NCBI GenBank assembly: GCA_038503035.1
Contig: JAVSML010000049.1
Coordinates: forward strand, 186,001 to 250,000
From: Crocodylus rhombifer
Lineage: Eukaryota; Chordata; Crocodylia; Crocodylidae
Direction of reading: 5' to 3'
DNA length: 64,000 nucleotides
Translations under genes and position numbers: made by a program
Part shown: positions 46,380 to 56,689 of the stretch, in pieces
Layout: each line of letters starts with the position of its first letter
Position numbering within the stretch: the first letter of the stretch is position 1
Notes under the pieces: generated by a model
What the model was told of the DNA's origin: nothing
The model's database searches: none
Seen by the model: only the letters and a program-made list of their open reading frames with translations

Positions 46380-47235
46380 GAAATAATAGAAATGTACATA
46401 AGACTGGAAGGGACTAAAAGATCTAGTCCTTACTGTTGCTTGAAGACATGATCAAGTATACCCAGGATATCCTTGACAGAAGTTTTTATTACTTAGTTGA
46501 AAAACTTCCAGTGATATGGATACTATGCACTCTAAGTAAGCCTGTTCCACCATTTAAAATGTCTTTAGTCAGAGAGGATTTCCCTATCATCTGACATAAA
46601 TCCCCCTTTGCTGAAAATTTAAGGGAACTGCTTATAGTGCTGGCTTTGGTGCATCTGATTACCATCCTTTTCATAAGAATCTATTGCTTCTCTAAAGACT
46701 TTTTTTTGTCCAGAAGTATAACTGGAAATTTTGGCATGATGGGCAGGGGGAAGGGAGAGAGGAGGATGCCAGTGTCATGAAACTTGCAGAAGACCCTTAC
46801 CAGAGACCTAAAAGGCCTCAGCTGCTGCTGTTTCCACCATGGTGCTGCTTCTCCCCACACCAGGGGCTACTGCCATTGCCACCACTCCACAGACTTCCTG
46901 TATACTGCCACCACATGGGTTCCCCACATCTCAGTGACTGGTCCTGCTGCTGCCACTGTGCAGGGTCCTCAGAGGTCATCATTCAGACACCCCATCTATG
47001 GTTCCCTTGCTTTTGTCTTCCTCAGTCGTGTTTTTTCTAGGCTAAAGACATCCAGTTCCTTCAACTTTTCCTAAAGAGTCATATTTGTTAGACCTCCTCA
47101 CTGAATTACTCCCCCCTGGACTCTTGTCCAATCTTTCCTGTATTGTGATAGCCAAAAATTGGCTAGAGTACTGTAACTAAGACTTTATCAGTACTAATTA
47201 GAACAGAATATTTACCTCTAGAGTCTTGCGAGGTA
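46380..47235 (-). mobile_element. Old CR1 LINE 3' region, interrupted
   Basis: Antisense CR1 of an old lineage. 46385-46700 carries the tail (AAGACTGGAAGGGACTAAAA, ATCCTTGACAGAAG, CTTCCAGTGATATGGATAC, ACATAAATCCCCCTTTGCTG). About 47010-47235 carries the next upstream block (TTTTCTAGGCTAAAGACATC, CTGGACTCTTGTCCAATCTTTC, ACTAAGACTTTATCAGTACT). Between them, 46700-47010 is unrelated GC-richer DNA that looks like a later insertion; no duplication of its flanks was found. Reading frame destroyed. Confidence 0.8.
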
Positions 47236-47255
47236 TTAAGAGCAGCATCATATGT

Positions 47256-47280
47256 AAAAAAAAAAAAAAAAAAAAAAAAA
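47256..47280. repeat. (A)25 homopolymer
   Basis: Twenty-five uninterrupted A residues, followed by TATATT. It lies just beyond the 5' boundary of the antisense CR1. No retrocopy body ends here that I can recognise. Confidence 0.9.
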
Positions 47281-48661
47281 TATATTGGCATTGGTTTTCA
47301 ACAGCATATTACTCAAGAGACCATCATCTCAAAGGTATCAGGCAGATTTTAAGATCTAAATTATATAAGGGAGTGATTTACCATCGTAATAATGGTGCAA
47401 GTAAAAATACTTTGAACTTTGGGTTTTATGATAAGTCTTCACCATACTGTGCTTAGCCTCCTTCTGCAGAAGAGGACACTATTCACCTGATTTCAAAGCC
47501 AACTGAAGTCAACATAAGGATGCCCATCTTTCCTTCCTCCATTAAGTGACAAAACAATCCTGTTAACACTATTTAAAAACACTATTGTCTTTCATAGTAT
47601 TGTGACTGCTGGTAATGATGCAAGAATAGGCACAAAAGAATATCTGGAACATACTTAGGATTAAATATGAGCTAGGCTCATAACCATGAAAATGTCATGG
47701 GTTCATAAAAAGTTATGGTATCAAGTAATAACTAATTTTTAAAGCTCTTTCATCATCCCAAACCACCGTAGCAACACTTCAGAATAGCTACCAACCATCA
47801 CAGCATCACAAAGACTACATATATAAGTTGAACAATACTAAATGTTTAGGGTCATTATGACTATAGCCAATAAATGTTTTTCATCCCAATAGACCCATTT
47901 ATGAAGACAATCATTACTGAGCACAGTTCTTACTTTCCTGAAAAGTCTCTACTTCTTGTCTAACTCTGACTCTCCCTGCTGCTGTTCATGTATGCTGTGG
48001 TCATTTCTCACATGAAGAAGCCTTCTGCTCTGTAGTTCTTGTTATACCAAAAGTCTTTCATGTCCTATCCTTCAGTAGAACTGCAATAATAGTAAGTTTT
48101 ACACCTAGTAGGATCAGGCACTACCATTAGAAGTACAAATCCCCTTCAAATATAAATCAACAAGAGTAGAAGAGAAAAGAGAAGAAAAATGACCAGCTTA
48201 GCAAAAGAACTATAGTATGGACAAGAAGTGAAATGGAGTTAAATAAATTATGGACATAACTTTTAAAACAAGCATCTGTATTTATCATACTTAACTCTGC
48301 CTTAACTAGTTTGCATGCCCCTTTCTTGTATACATTTTCCATTTACAGCTTACAGGATAAAATAACCATCTGTAATTTAGCTTTGTAATTTGTAATTTTC
48401 TAAATTTAATAAAGAAAAGCAAAAGCCATAATTGAACAAGCAAAAATTAACTATGATAATGTTGCTAAATACAGGTGTCAGGGGTAAAAGCAGGACACAA
48501 GAATTTAGGGTTTGACGAGGGCCATAATCCAGAGGATCAGGAACAGACAAGGTCAGGGAAGCAAGGACACTAAGTGAATCAGAGCTCAGGAGCAGGTGGA
48601 TCAGGAGGCTAAGGTCTGAAGAGACCAAGATGTAGGCAGTCACTATGGGTAGAATCCTGAA
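47281..48661. other. Mostly unique AT-rich DNA; possible repeat at 48476-48650
   Basis: 48476-48650 is purine-rich with recurring CAGGA/GGTCAGG words (GATCAGGAACAGACAAGGTC, GATCAGGAGGCTAAGG), a style found in LTR leader-like repeats, but no ends are visible. The rest shows nothing. Confidence 0.4.
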
Positions 48662-48688
48662 AAAAACAACCTATTAAATAGGTACTTT

Positions 48689-50118
48689 GTGTCAGTCTTT
48701 CATCAGTCCCATGGGACGCCCATGCCCAGACAGGGAGGTCTGGGTGAGGGAGATCCCCTGCCCTTCATCAATGCTGACCTCGTGAAGGAATACCTTGAGA
48801 GGCTGGATACCTTCAAGTCAGCTGGCCCTGACAATCTACATCCCAGGGTGCTCAAGGAGCTGGTGGGCATCATAACCCAGCCTCTGGCATGGATCTTTGA
48901 GAACTCCTGGCACTCTGGTGTAGTGTCCAAAGACTGGAAGAAGGCCAATGTGGTGCCTATCTTCAATAAAGGGAGAAAAGTGGATCTGGCAAACTATAGG
49001 CCCATCAGCCTGACCTCTATCCTGGGGAACGTCTTAGAAAAGTTTATTAAAGAGGCCATCCTTAATGGACTGGCTGACACCAACATCCTGAAGGATAGTC
49101 AGCATGGGTTTGTTGTGGGTAGGTCTTGCTTGACCAATCTCACTTCCTTTTATGACCAGGTGACCTAGACAAGGGAGAAGAGATTGATATCTTGGCTTCA
49201 AAAAAGCCTTCAGTCTGGATTCCCATGATCACCTCTTGGCAAAACTGGCCAATTGTGGCCATGGGTCCACCACGATCCACTGGCTGGAAAATTGGCTCTG
49301 TGGTCAGACCTAGAGGGTAGTAATAGATGGAAGTCACTCATCACGGTACCCTGTGACCAGTGGGGTCCCCCAAGGCTCTGTCCTTGGACCCATGTTGTTC
49401 AACATCTTTATTAATGATGTCGACATTCGAGTCAGAAGCAGACTGGCCAAGTTCGCCAATGACACCAAACTCTGGGACAAAGCACACCTGAAGACAGGAG
49501 AGCAATCCAGGCTGAACTGGACAGGCTCAGCAAATGGTGTTTAACACCGAAAAATGCAAGGTTCTCCACCTTGGGAGGAAAAACCTGCAGCATCCTTATA
49601 GGCTTGGCACTGCTACAGTGCCTAGCACTATGGAAGAAAGAGACTTGGGGGTCATCATTGACCACAAGATGAACATGAGCCTTCAATGCAATGCTGCAGC
49701 TAGTAAAGTGACCAAAATGCTGGCTTGCGTCCATAAATGCTTCTCAAGCAAATCCCAGGATGTCATTCTCTCCTTGTACTCTGGCCTTGGTGAGGCTGCA
49801 GCTGGAGTCCTGCATCCAGTTTTGGGCCCCACAATTCAAAAAGGATGTGGAAAAGCTTGAGAGAGTCCAGAGAAGAACCACGCGCATGATCAGAGGTCAG
49901 GAAAACAGACCTTATGATGATAGGCTGAGAGCCATGGGGCTCTTTAGCCTGGAAAAGCGCAGGCTCAGGGGTGATCTGATGGCCACCTATAAGTTTATCG
50001 GGGGTGACCACCAGGACCTGGGGGAACGTTTGTTCACCAGAGCGCCCCAAGGGATGACAAGGTTGAACCGTTATAAACTACTGCAAGACCATTTTAGGCT
50101 GGACATAGGGAAGGATTT
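48689..50118 (+). pseudogene. CR1 ORF2 pseudogene, reverse-transcriptase and C-terminal part
   Basis: Intact blocks are FKSAGPDNLHPRVLKELVG, WKKANVVPIFNKG, NYRPISLTSILGN, QHGFVVGRSCLTNL (to about 49165), then GVPQGSVLGPMLFNIFIND at about 49362-49420. The first catalytic block (VIYLDFKKAFD in relatives) is damaged by a deletion at about 49185-49210. The palm is KFANDTK at about 49449-49470: the first aspartate is Asn. A frameshift precedes the C-terminal part. The ERVQRRTTRMIRG block is at about 49860. It cannot be functional. Confidence 0.9.
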
Positions 50119-50189
50119 CATAGATTTCATAGACATTAGGGCTGGAAGAGACCTCGGGAGATCATCGAGTCCAGCCCCCTGCCCAAAGT
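50116..50189 (-). mobile_element. CR1 LINE 3' terminal fragment, inverted
   Basis: About 74 bp of antisense CR1 tail (TTTCATAGATTTCATAGACA to CCCCCTGCCCAAAG). It corresponds to the very 3' part that copy P3 lacks at its own end (51345). Confidence 0.8.
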
Positions 50190-50309
50190 GCAGATACTGA
50201 AGGCATGCCAGATACTGGAAGTCATGCCTAAACCTTTCATTACATGAGTGTCTTTTGTCCGAGCTTCTTTTAGTATCTATCTTTCTGACAAAGACGCAGT
50301 TAACACTTG

Positions 50310-50793
50310 GACTAGGGACAGAAATGACTCATAATCTGCTATAAGTGATTGGAAACCTCTTCAAATCAGTGATACAACAGAAATTCAGTAAACATAAACC
50401 AATTTCAAAATGGCCCAAACCGGTTTAAGATAAACCTGGATGGATGTAGTATCAGACTTAACTGGTTTATGTTAAATCAGCTTATTGAATTTCTGTCCTA
50501 GACGCCCTCCAGATTCAAGTTAACTCACAGTTCCCCCAGCATCCCAGGATGATTTGCACCTCCCTTGCAAACCCACTCCCTCCCAGGGTCGGCAGGCTAG
50601 CCTTGGCCCAGTTGTCTGCTCTAGCCAGCAGGGAGACATGCTCTAGCACCTCTGGCCTGGGCCACTGCAGGCATGTGGCTGCATTTCCAGAATGTCTGTT
50701 CACTTGCTTATTGGTTCAATCTATGCACCTCAGATTAACCTGAGAAGACTGAATCAATTCAGCATCGGGCTTTATAATTGTCTGTACTTAGCC
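50310..50793 (+). mobile_element. TIR element family T, copy E (484 bp)
   Basis: The left end GACTAGGGACAGAAATG and the complement of the right end, GGCTAAGTACAGACAATTA, are flanked by TTG (50307-50309) and TTG (50794-50796), a perfect 3-bp duplication. The left foldback (inverted GAATTTCTGTCCTAG at about 50486-50500) and AAACCGGTTT-like motifs are conserved. It is the shortest uninterrupted copy, with the GC-rich middle reduced to about 180 bp. Non-coding. Confidence 0.85.
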
Positions 50794-50888
50794 TTGGAGT
50801 TTAACCTGCTATTGATTTTACAGAAAGTTAGATATGACCTTCCATGACACACAAAGCCTCAGGCTGCAGATCCCAATTTTTCTAGCAG

Positions 50889-51206
50889 CCAAACTACCAT
50901 ATTTTCTTGCACACAACACAAACCTTTATCTCCAGAATCAGGGCCCCAAAACTGGGATATTAGGAGGGGAAGCTGATTTTCTGACTGGGATGGAAGCACC
51001 CTATTTTGATTTCTGCTCACAGTGCAGCAGCTGTTCCATTACTATTTAGGCAGCTGAAGGAGTCAATTGACTAAATGGCTCATTGTTCTTCACTCCAGAG
51101 ATGTCAACTATTGTCTCTTTTTTCAGTTGTTTGAGGGCTGCTCCTGGTTTCTCTTTCCTTTTGTTTCATAGGCTTGGCAATTCTTTAGCTCTCTTCACAA
51201 ATCATA
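50889..51206. repeat. Repeat remnant starting TACCATATTTTCTTG
   Basis: The start TACCATATTTTCTTGCACAC is similar to TACCATATTTACTCACATAT at 60529, a type of beginning I recognise from a dispersed reptile DNA repeat (TACCATATTTTCTCGCGTAT style). The far end is not clear. It lies inside the DNA that interrupts CR1 copy P3. Confidence 0.4.
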
Positions 51207-51345
51207 TTTCTTTATTGTCCGAGCCCCCAAGGTGTGGAATAGCCTGCCATCGGAGGTGGTTCAAGCACCTACATTGAACACCTTCAAGAGAAAAGTGGAT
51301 GCTTATCTTGCTGGGATCCTATGACCCCAGCTGACTTCCTGCCTT

Positions 51346-51870
51346 TCGACCTCGTCCCAGACTTAAGCCAAGTGAAGCTCTCCATGGGGTCAGGTGGCAA
51401 CTTCGGCTGAAAAAGCATTTTCTGGGCTACTTTATAAAACAAATCAGTAGAACCAGATGTGGTAACTGGATTCAAAGATGAATCTTCATAGAATAACAGT
51501 ATAATAGTTTCATGACTGAAGACGGCCAGAACTTCCCTTTCCAATTTGTGATGTTGTCAGAGACACTGTAACAGTAACACTGCTTTAAAAATATTTGGTC
51601 AATGCAAATGTTTAAGAACTACTTTAAATTTTAAAATATATTGGTGGCTATCAATCAATGTTACCTGAAAGACTTCTACGTTGTACATTATCTTAGGAAA
51701 TTAGACAAATAAAGCTGAGGCTGTCAGGAAAAGCAAAAATATCATGTCCTCAGTAAGTTATTAGCAATGCTTCAAGGCAACTTAAGTAAAACTTTCAAAC
51801 TTGAGGGTTTTTATTCACAGCTGTTGTTGAAAAGGGGTATTTGGGAAAGTTCAGAGAGTGGTACCACTAG
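51346..51870. other. Unique AT-rich DNA
   Basis: Nothing recognised. Confidence 0.5.
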
Positions 51871-51878
51871 AAAAATAC

Positions 51879-52570
51879 TAGGGCTGTGAGAAGAATTGGT
51901 AGCTGACTCAATTCGGAGGAGATTTGGCCACCAAATCTCCAAATCCAAATTGAATTGGGAGACCCATTAATCTCTCTGAATCAAATTGGAAGCCTCTGAA
52001 CCATTTCAGAGAGATCTGGAGATTTTGCCATAGACTGTACAGGCAGGCACTAGGCAGTGCCAGCGGGAGCAGCTTGGGGAGCAGCCAGACAAGCCCTAGC
52101 TTGAGTCAGCAGCCCCAGGAGAAGCTGCAGCTCATCCAGCTGCTCCCCTGGCGTCCCCCTTGGCAGGGCAAGGCAGGCAGAGCTGGCAGCCCTAGGAGCA
52201 ACCGCAGGGGCTGGGGGGAATGAGTGGGAGCTGGGAGAAAGGGAGCTGGGTGAAAGCCCCTTTTCTATCATTCCCCCAGCCTCTGTGGCTTCTCCCAGGG
52301 CCAGCATTGCTTGCCTCATGCTGGCAGTGGGGGGCAGGGGTGGGGGAAGGTATGCAGCTGGGGGAGCAGCCAAATGAGGCACGGCTTGAGCTGGCAGCCT
52401 CAGGAGAAGAGTGGGGCCTGGCGGGGATCAATGGTCGAATAAGATTTGGCACTGAATATCTTTGGATTTGGATTCAAACTAATCAAATCGTGACAGTGAT
52501 TTGAATTACTGTCCCTCTGAATTGCCAAATCCAAATCAGAAGCAAGTACTTTCCATTTTGCACAGGCCTA
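51879..52570. mobile_element. hAT-type non-autonomous DNA transposon with 8-bp target duplication (692 bp)
   Basis: The left end TAGGGCTGTGAGAAGAATTGG and the complement of the right end, TAGGCCTGTGCAAAATGG, are terminal inverted repeats. The flanks are AAAAATAC (51871-51878) and ATAAATAC (52571-52578), 7 of 8 identical: an 8-bp target duplication characteristic of hAT transposition. The arms (to 52030 and from 52430) are AT-rich with CCAAATC/GATTTGG words. The centre is GC-rich with an internal duplication (GGGAGCAGCCAGACAAG near 52075 and GGGAGCAGCCAAATGAG near 52360). No transposase. Confidence 0.8.
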
Positions 52571-52578
52571 ATAAATAC

Positions 52579-53790
52579 CCCTACCCCAATGCGCTTACTG
52601 TCTTTTCAGCTCTAACCATTATGCCTACAGTTTTAGCTTTGCTCCCACTTTTAGTATTAATTAATTTCAGCGTACGGAGAAAATATTCATACTGTAGTTT
52701 GCCATCTCTTGCAGAGACATGCATGAAGAAAATAAGAACAAGCCCCCCCCACCCAAAAAAAAAGCAAAAGGAAAAAAAAAAAGAAAACCGAATGAAGTAT
52801 TCATAATGAAACATGGTTTCCAAGTTGGAAATGTCCCAGTGACTAGGATGGACAAAGTCCAGAAACACAGCCCATGGATATTAAGGGAACTGTGAAGGTA
52901 GCTTCATAGAGTTCGGATTCCACTCTGAACTCAACAACAGATAGAATTAAGATTATTAGATCTTTGTGATAATGAAATTGCAAAAGGAGAAAGAGTAAAG
53001 GATATTGACTAAATATTACCACTGAAAGATGCGAGACAGCATTAGTGAAATGTCCATAAGCAAGTCAAGTGCCAACCAGATCATAGAGGGAAATACAGGG
53101 AAAATCTAACTAAAAATCACATCTTCCAATATCAAGTTTTATTCAGTAAAAATTAGAAATTCAAACTAGTTTGCCACAATGTAGTACAGCTGAAAGGGAC
53201 GGGGACTGAAGTAATTTCAAATGCAAACAACATAAAGTGGCCATTAGAGTAAAACACAAAAGTCTAAAGCAGAACTACAACTTAGCAACTTAACTACTAC
53301 TTCACCATTGGAACCTGTTATTTGGGTTCCAAATAATATATTTGCAACAGGCAATGTAAGTAGCAACCAGTGAGCCTGTTATTTCATCCAGATGAAAATA
53401 TAAGATTTGTACTTAAAACAGCACGTGCCCAGCAGATCACTCTCACCAGATCTTTCTCAATACAGTGCTTACATGTGAACTAACCAAGCTAAAACAAATA
53501 GAGTAGAATAATGGGGACAGATCTTTTTTTCCTATCTGGTATTTGAGTCTATAGGGTAAAACCAATGACACTGTCAAAGTATTTGTCACAATTCTGAGTC
53601 CTAGAAAGCAACTTTTAATTAAAAGTAAGTGCTGACATTCTCACCTAATCATGGCATTACATCTTCGGGAAAAACACCAAATATCAAGATGTGATAAAAG
53701 GATGGGGATGTAGGATGAGTTGATAACTGAATGTATTGCAAACTGAGTGTGTTAAGAACATGATCCAAAGTTCAGTGAAATCAGTTAAAA
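52579..53790. other. Unique AT-rich DNA
   Basis: A poly-C then poly-A low-complexity stretch lies at 52742-52785. Otherwise nothing recognised. Confidence 0.5.
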
Positions 53791-53794
53791 TTTT

Positions 53795-54087
53795 GGGGCA
53801 TTATACACATGCTCTGGGTGTGGGGGGAAGGGCGCTTTAATTTGAGCAGCTCTGAGAGCCTCTGTAATTAAAGTGCCCAGAGCATCTTGCGTATCAGCAA
53901 CCCCATGCTTCAAAATGGTGGAAGAGGCACTTTATCCAAAGCTTGATGAAGTGCCCCTGCCACCATTTTGAAACATGGGGATGTTGATGCAAGAGATGCT
54001 GGCGGATGCTGGAGCACTGTAATTACCCCACTCCAAAATACTAGATTAATCAAGTCTGCTCTGACCTTCTGCTCATATATAGACACC
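53795..54087. mobile_element. Foldback element, family K copy 2 (293 bp)
   Basis: A large interrupted palindrome. Arms 53862-53932 and 53945-54027 pair through TAATTAAAGTGCCCAGAGCA, CAGCAACCCCATGC, TTCAAAATGGTGG and GGCACTT, around a loop of roughly 12 bp. The outer ends GGGGCATTATACACATG and the complement GGTGTCTATATATGAG are weakly similar. The flanks are TTTT (53791-53794) and TTTT (54088-54091), a possible target duplication. ATTAATC(A/G)AGTCTGCTC is shared with 37.07 kb. Non-coding. Confidence 0.75.
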
Positions 54088-54110
54088 TTTTATGTTGAGA
54101 CAGGTAGTTA

Positions 54111-54215
54111 GCAATGTTAGTCTGAAATCAGGCAGAAGGCTGGGTAGACACGCACCTTATAGATTAAGATGCTTACATAAACTTTCATAAACTTTTACTT
54201 TCATAAACTTTCACA
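54111..54215 (+). repeat. Interspersed repeat family H, copy 2
   Basis: Begins CAGGTAGTTAGCAATGTTAG and TCTGAAATCAGGCAGAAGGC, matching 33853 onward. It runs into a local ACTTTCATAAACTTT tandem (54187-54215). Confidence 0.55.
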
Positions 54216-55899
54216 ATTGAATTTAAGAGAAATTTGAATAAAGTAGGGGAGCCAACTTGCTGAGCAGTTTGGAAATACAAAGACCAGCATGAAAGAAGAC
54301 ATTTGTATAAAAAGATATATCATCAAGTATGGCACAACCAAGAAGAGCATAAATAGAGGGTAACATAAATAGAGACCAGGTCTATGGTCATAGCTAGAAG
54401 CTGAATGTTATAGGGCATTATGGGCATGGTGATTAAGTTTGAAAGAGATATTTCAAAACATAACTACTGCACTAGAAATTCTTAAGGGAGACCCTCAAAA
54501 CCAAAGCATAAAGATCCATATGTTAAAGGTCTGAATAGGGCTCAATTCCATATCACCACATTGCTTCTTCTAGATTATACCGACCTCTTAGATCCACAGT
54601 CATTATATCATGAGGTTACAAGACTAAAATAAAATGCAGCATGATTCTGCCCATCAGATGCAGTCTGACCTCCAGCATATGCTCTGCAAAAAGATAGATT
54701 TATTTTGTTTGCCACTGGTTCTTCACCAGGGCTTCTTCCTTCACTGCTGTAATAAAAGTGCTGGATAATTAAGGTATGGTTATACTGGAAATTGAGTTCT
54801 CCCCTGAAAGCTGTCTGTCTGTGTGGCGGCAAAGATCACACAAGCCCCCACATACATACACCACTGAACCCCCTTCTGAAGTACCATCAAGACATGGCAG
54901 GTGGGTTAGGGAGGGCCCAGCTCCGGCACTTGCATGGTTATTCCCCACCCAAGCCACACCATGCCAGTCTGTCTCAACCATCTTTAGCTCCCCTACTCCC
55001 TTTTCCTTCTGGTGTCCATAGGCAAAGAATCAGACCTAAAAAGTCCACTATAGAGAGCTGCCAGCTAGAGGCCAAGAAGTGATAAGAAAGAAGCCTACAT
55101 TTGATTAGGCAACTTTTCAAGCATAAGTAGTAGTTATTTAGGCAATGTACCCCTTCTGGCCAATTTAGTACATCATGATAAAAATTATCTGAGAAAGTGA
55201 GAGGAAAATGCCCATAAACATTTTACCTTAATATTCTCAATATTATTAAGAAAGAATAATTTAAAATAAGTCTCCCTGGACTACTTGGCACATTAACTAA
55301 CTGGTTTTACAAATATTCACCCAGAAAAGAACTCTGCAAAGACAAAAGGATGAGGTCCAGGTCAGGAATATTCCCAACTGCCAAACTTAGAGATATATTA
55401 ATAAATTAAACTCTCCAATGAGACAAACAAGAAATCCCAGTTTGCTTTGTTTGTGAACCAATTATCCATTTTGGTTCCAAACCTTGAACCAGTCCTTCTA
55501 CCACCATACAAGCCTTGACATTATATTTGTTCACTTGCATGGTATTTATAGCCATGTAATTCCATTAATATGGAAAACAAATATAAATGATGCAAAATTC
55601 CAGACAAGACAAGGTGAAAATTGATTTTGGAAAGATGCAAACATGCCACTTGGCACAATCCAAGATACAGAGTAGAAGTAAAAAAAAAAAATCTTAATGA
55701 TAACAGTTCACATGAAGCCTTCAATAGTGCATGTATCTTCCACGGAAGCGATAAAACTGAACATTTTCTCCTTTTCTTTTAAAAAAAAATAAAAAAATCT
55801 TACACTGAAAGTTTGACACATTTCCAAGAAAACCATTTAGACCAAGAGGCGCAGAACTTGGAAGTCAAACAGCAAATGTGAACCAACTTATTTCTCTGA
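54216..55899. other. Unique AT-rich DNA
   Basis: No gene recognised. Overlapping frames at 54770-55080 occur in several phases on both strands and have no domain. Confidence 0.5.
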
Positions 55900-55959
55900 A
55901 GTGTCAAAAAGGAACTCTCTCTCCTTTAACACATCATACATGTGTAGCTGAGATATGGA

Positions 55960-56620
55960 GAGCCAGTAACAGTCCAGTCCATTCCATTGGTGGAGGAGGA
56001 CAGGACAGGCCTCCCCAAGGGTGGAAGGATTGAGACCACTGCCACCAAGACGACGCGACAGGTTGTGGTGGCTGGACACGCCCTTCTGTGTAGGGTGGAG
56101 AAATCCATTTGCCATCCTGACCTGTTGTCTTGGAGGTCTGCTGCTCTAGAGCCCAGATCTGACATATGATGGAGGGATTACTGAGACCCATTCAGCCCTC
56201 TAATTACCACCCCTTATACTGCTCATCCATGCGGGCACCCATGATACTGCCAGGGGATACCCTGAGGAGGTCAAAAGTGACTACAGGGGTCTGGGTGCAA
56301 AGGTCAAGGGGGCTCAGGTGATGCTCTCCTTGATCCTACCAGTCAAAGTGAAGGGCACAGGCAGGAGTGGGCACATTGTGTAGATCAATGCATGGCTGCA
56401 GATAGGGTGCTGCCAGCAGGGCACTGGATTCTTTGACTGTGGGATATTGTTCCAGCAGGAATGACTGCTAGGAAGAGACAAAATCCATCTGATGAAAAGG
56501 GAAGAACATCTTCACAGACAGGCTTGCTAATCTAATGTGGAGGGCTTTAAATGAGTTTCACTGAGGAATGCAGACCAAACCTTGAGGTAATTGGGGAAGC
56601 GGGAGACCTGAAAGAAGCAG
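55960..56620 (+). pseudogene. CR1 ORF1 pseudogene, esterase-like (SGNH) domain
   Basis: Known CR1 ORF1 proteins carry a C-terminal SGNH-type esterase fold that starts with a GDS-containing strand. Here the first block reads VVVAGHALLCRVEKSICHPD (about 56059-56118): the expected GDS is GHA, so the nucleophile serine is gone. Following blocks survive in shifting frames: NYHP(L) near 56205, a GTNDTARG-equivalent near 56235, VMLS(L)ILPVK-like near 56310, and KGKNIFTDRLANL near 56500-56540. Multiple frameshifts and stops occur, so it is inactive. Confidence 0.75.
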
Positions 56621-56689
56621 AAGCAGCAGGGGGCAATAGAGGAGGTCCTCATTCTTCCTGAGGTACCTGTACACGAATGCACAGAGCCT

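Larger units (their letters stand above)
48662..51345 (+). mobile_element. CR1 LINE copy P3, split by about 1.1 kb of foreign DNA
   Basis: Sense CR1 from the linker before the RT domain (about 48662) to the C-terminal domain. It stops at 50118 (DIGKDF) and resumes at about 51207 (TTTCTTTATTGTCCGAGC, reading VRAPKVWNSLPSEVV then KRKVDAYLAG). It ends prematurely at about 51345. The interruption contains an inverted CR1 tail (50116-50189), element E of family T and about 0.4 kb of other repeat DNA. ATTTC occurs at both junctions and may be a target duplication. Confidence 0.85.

Noticed and set aside
47256..47280. Poly(A) tail of a processed pseudogene
   Set aside because: No gene-like sequence precedes the A25 on either strand and no flanking duplication was seen.
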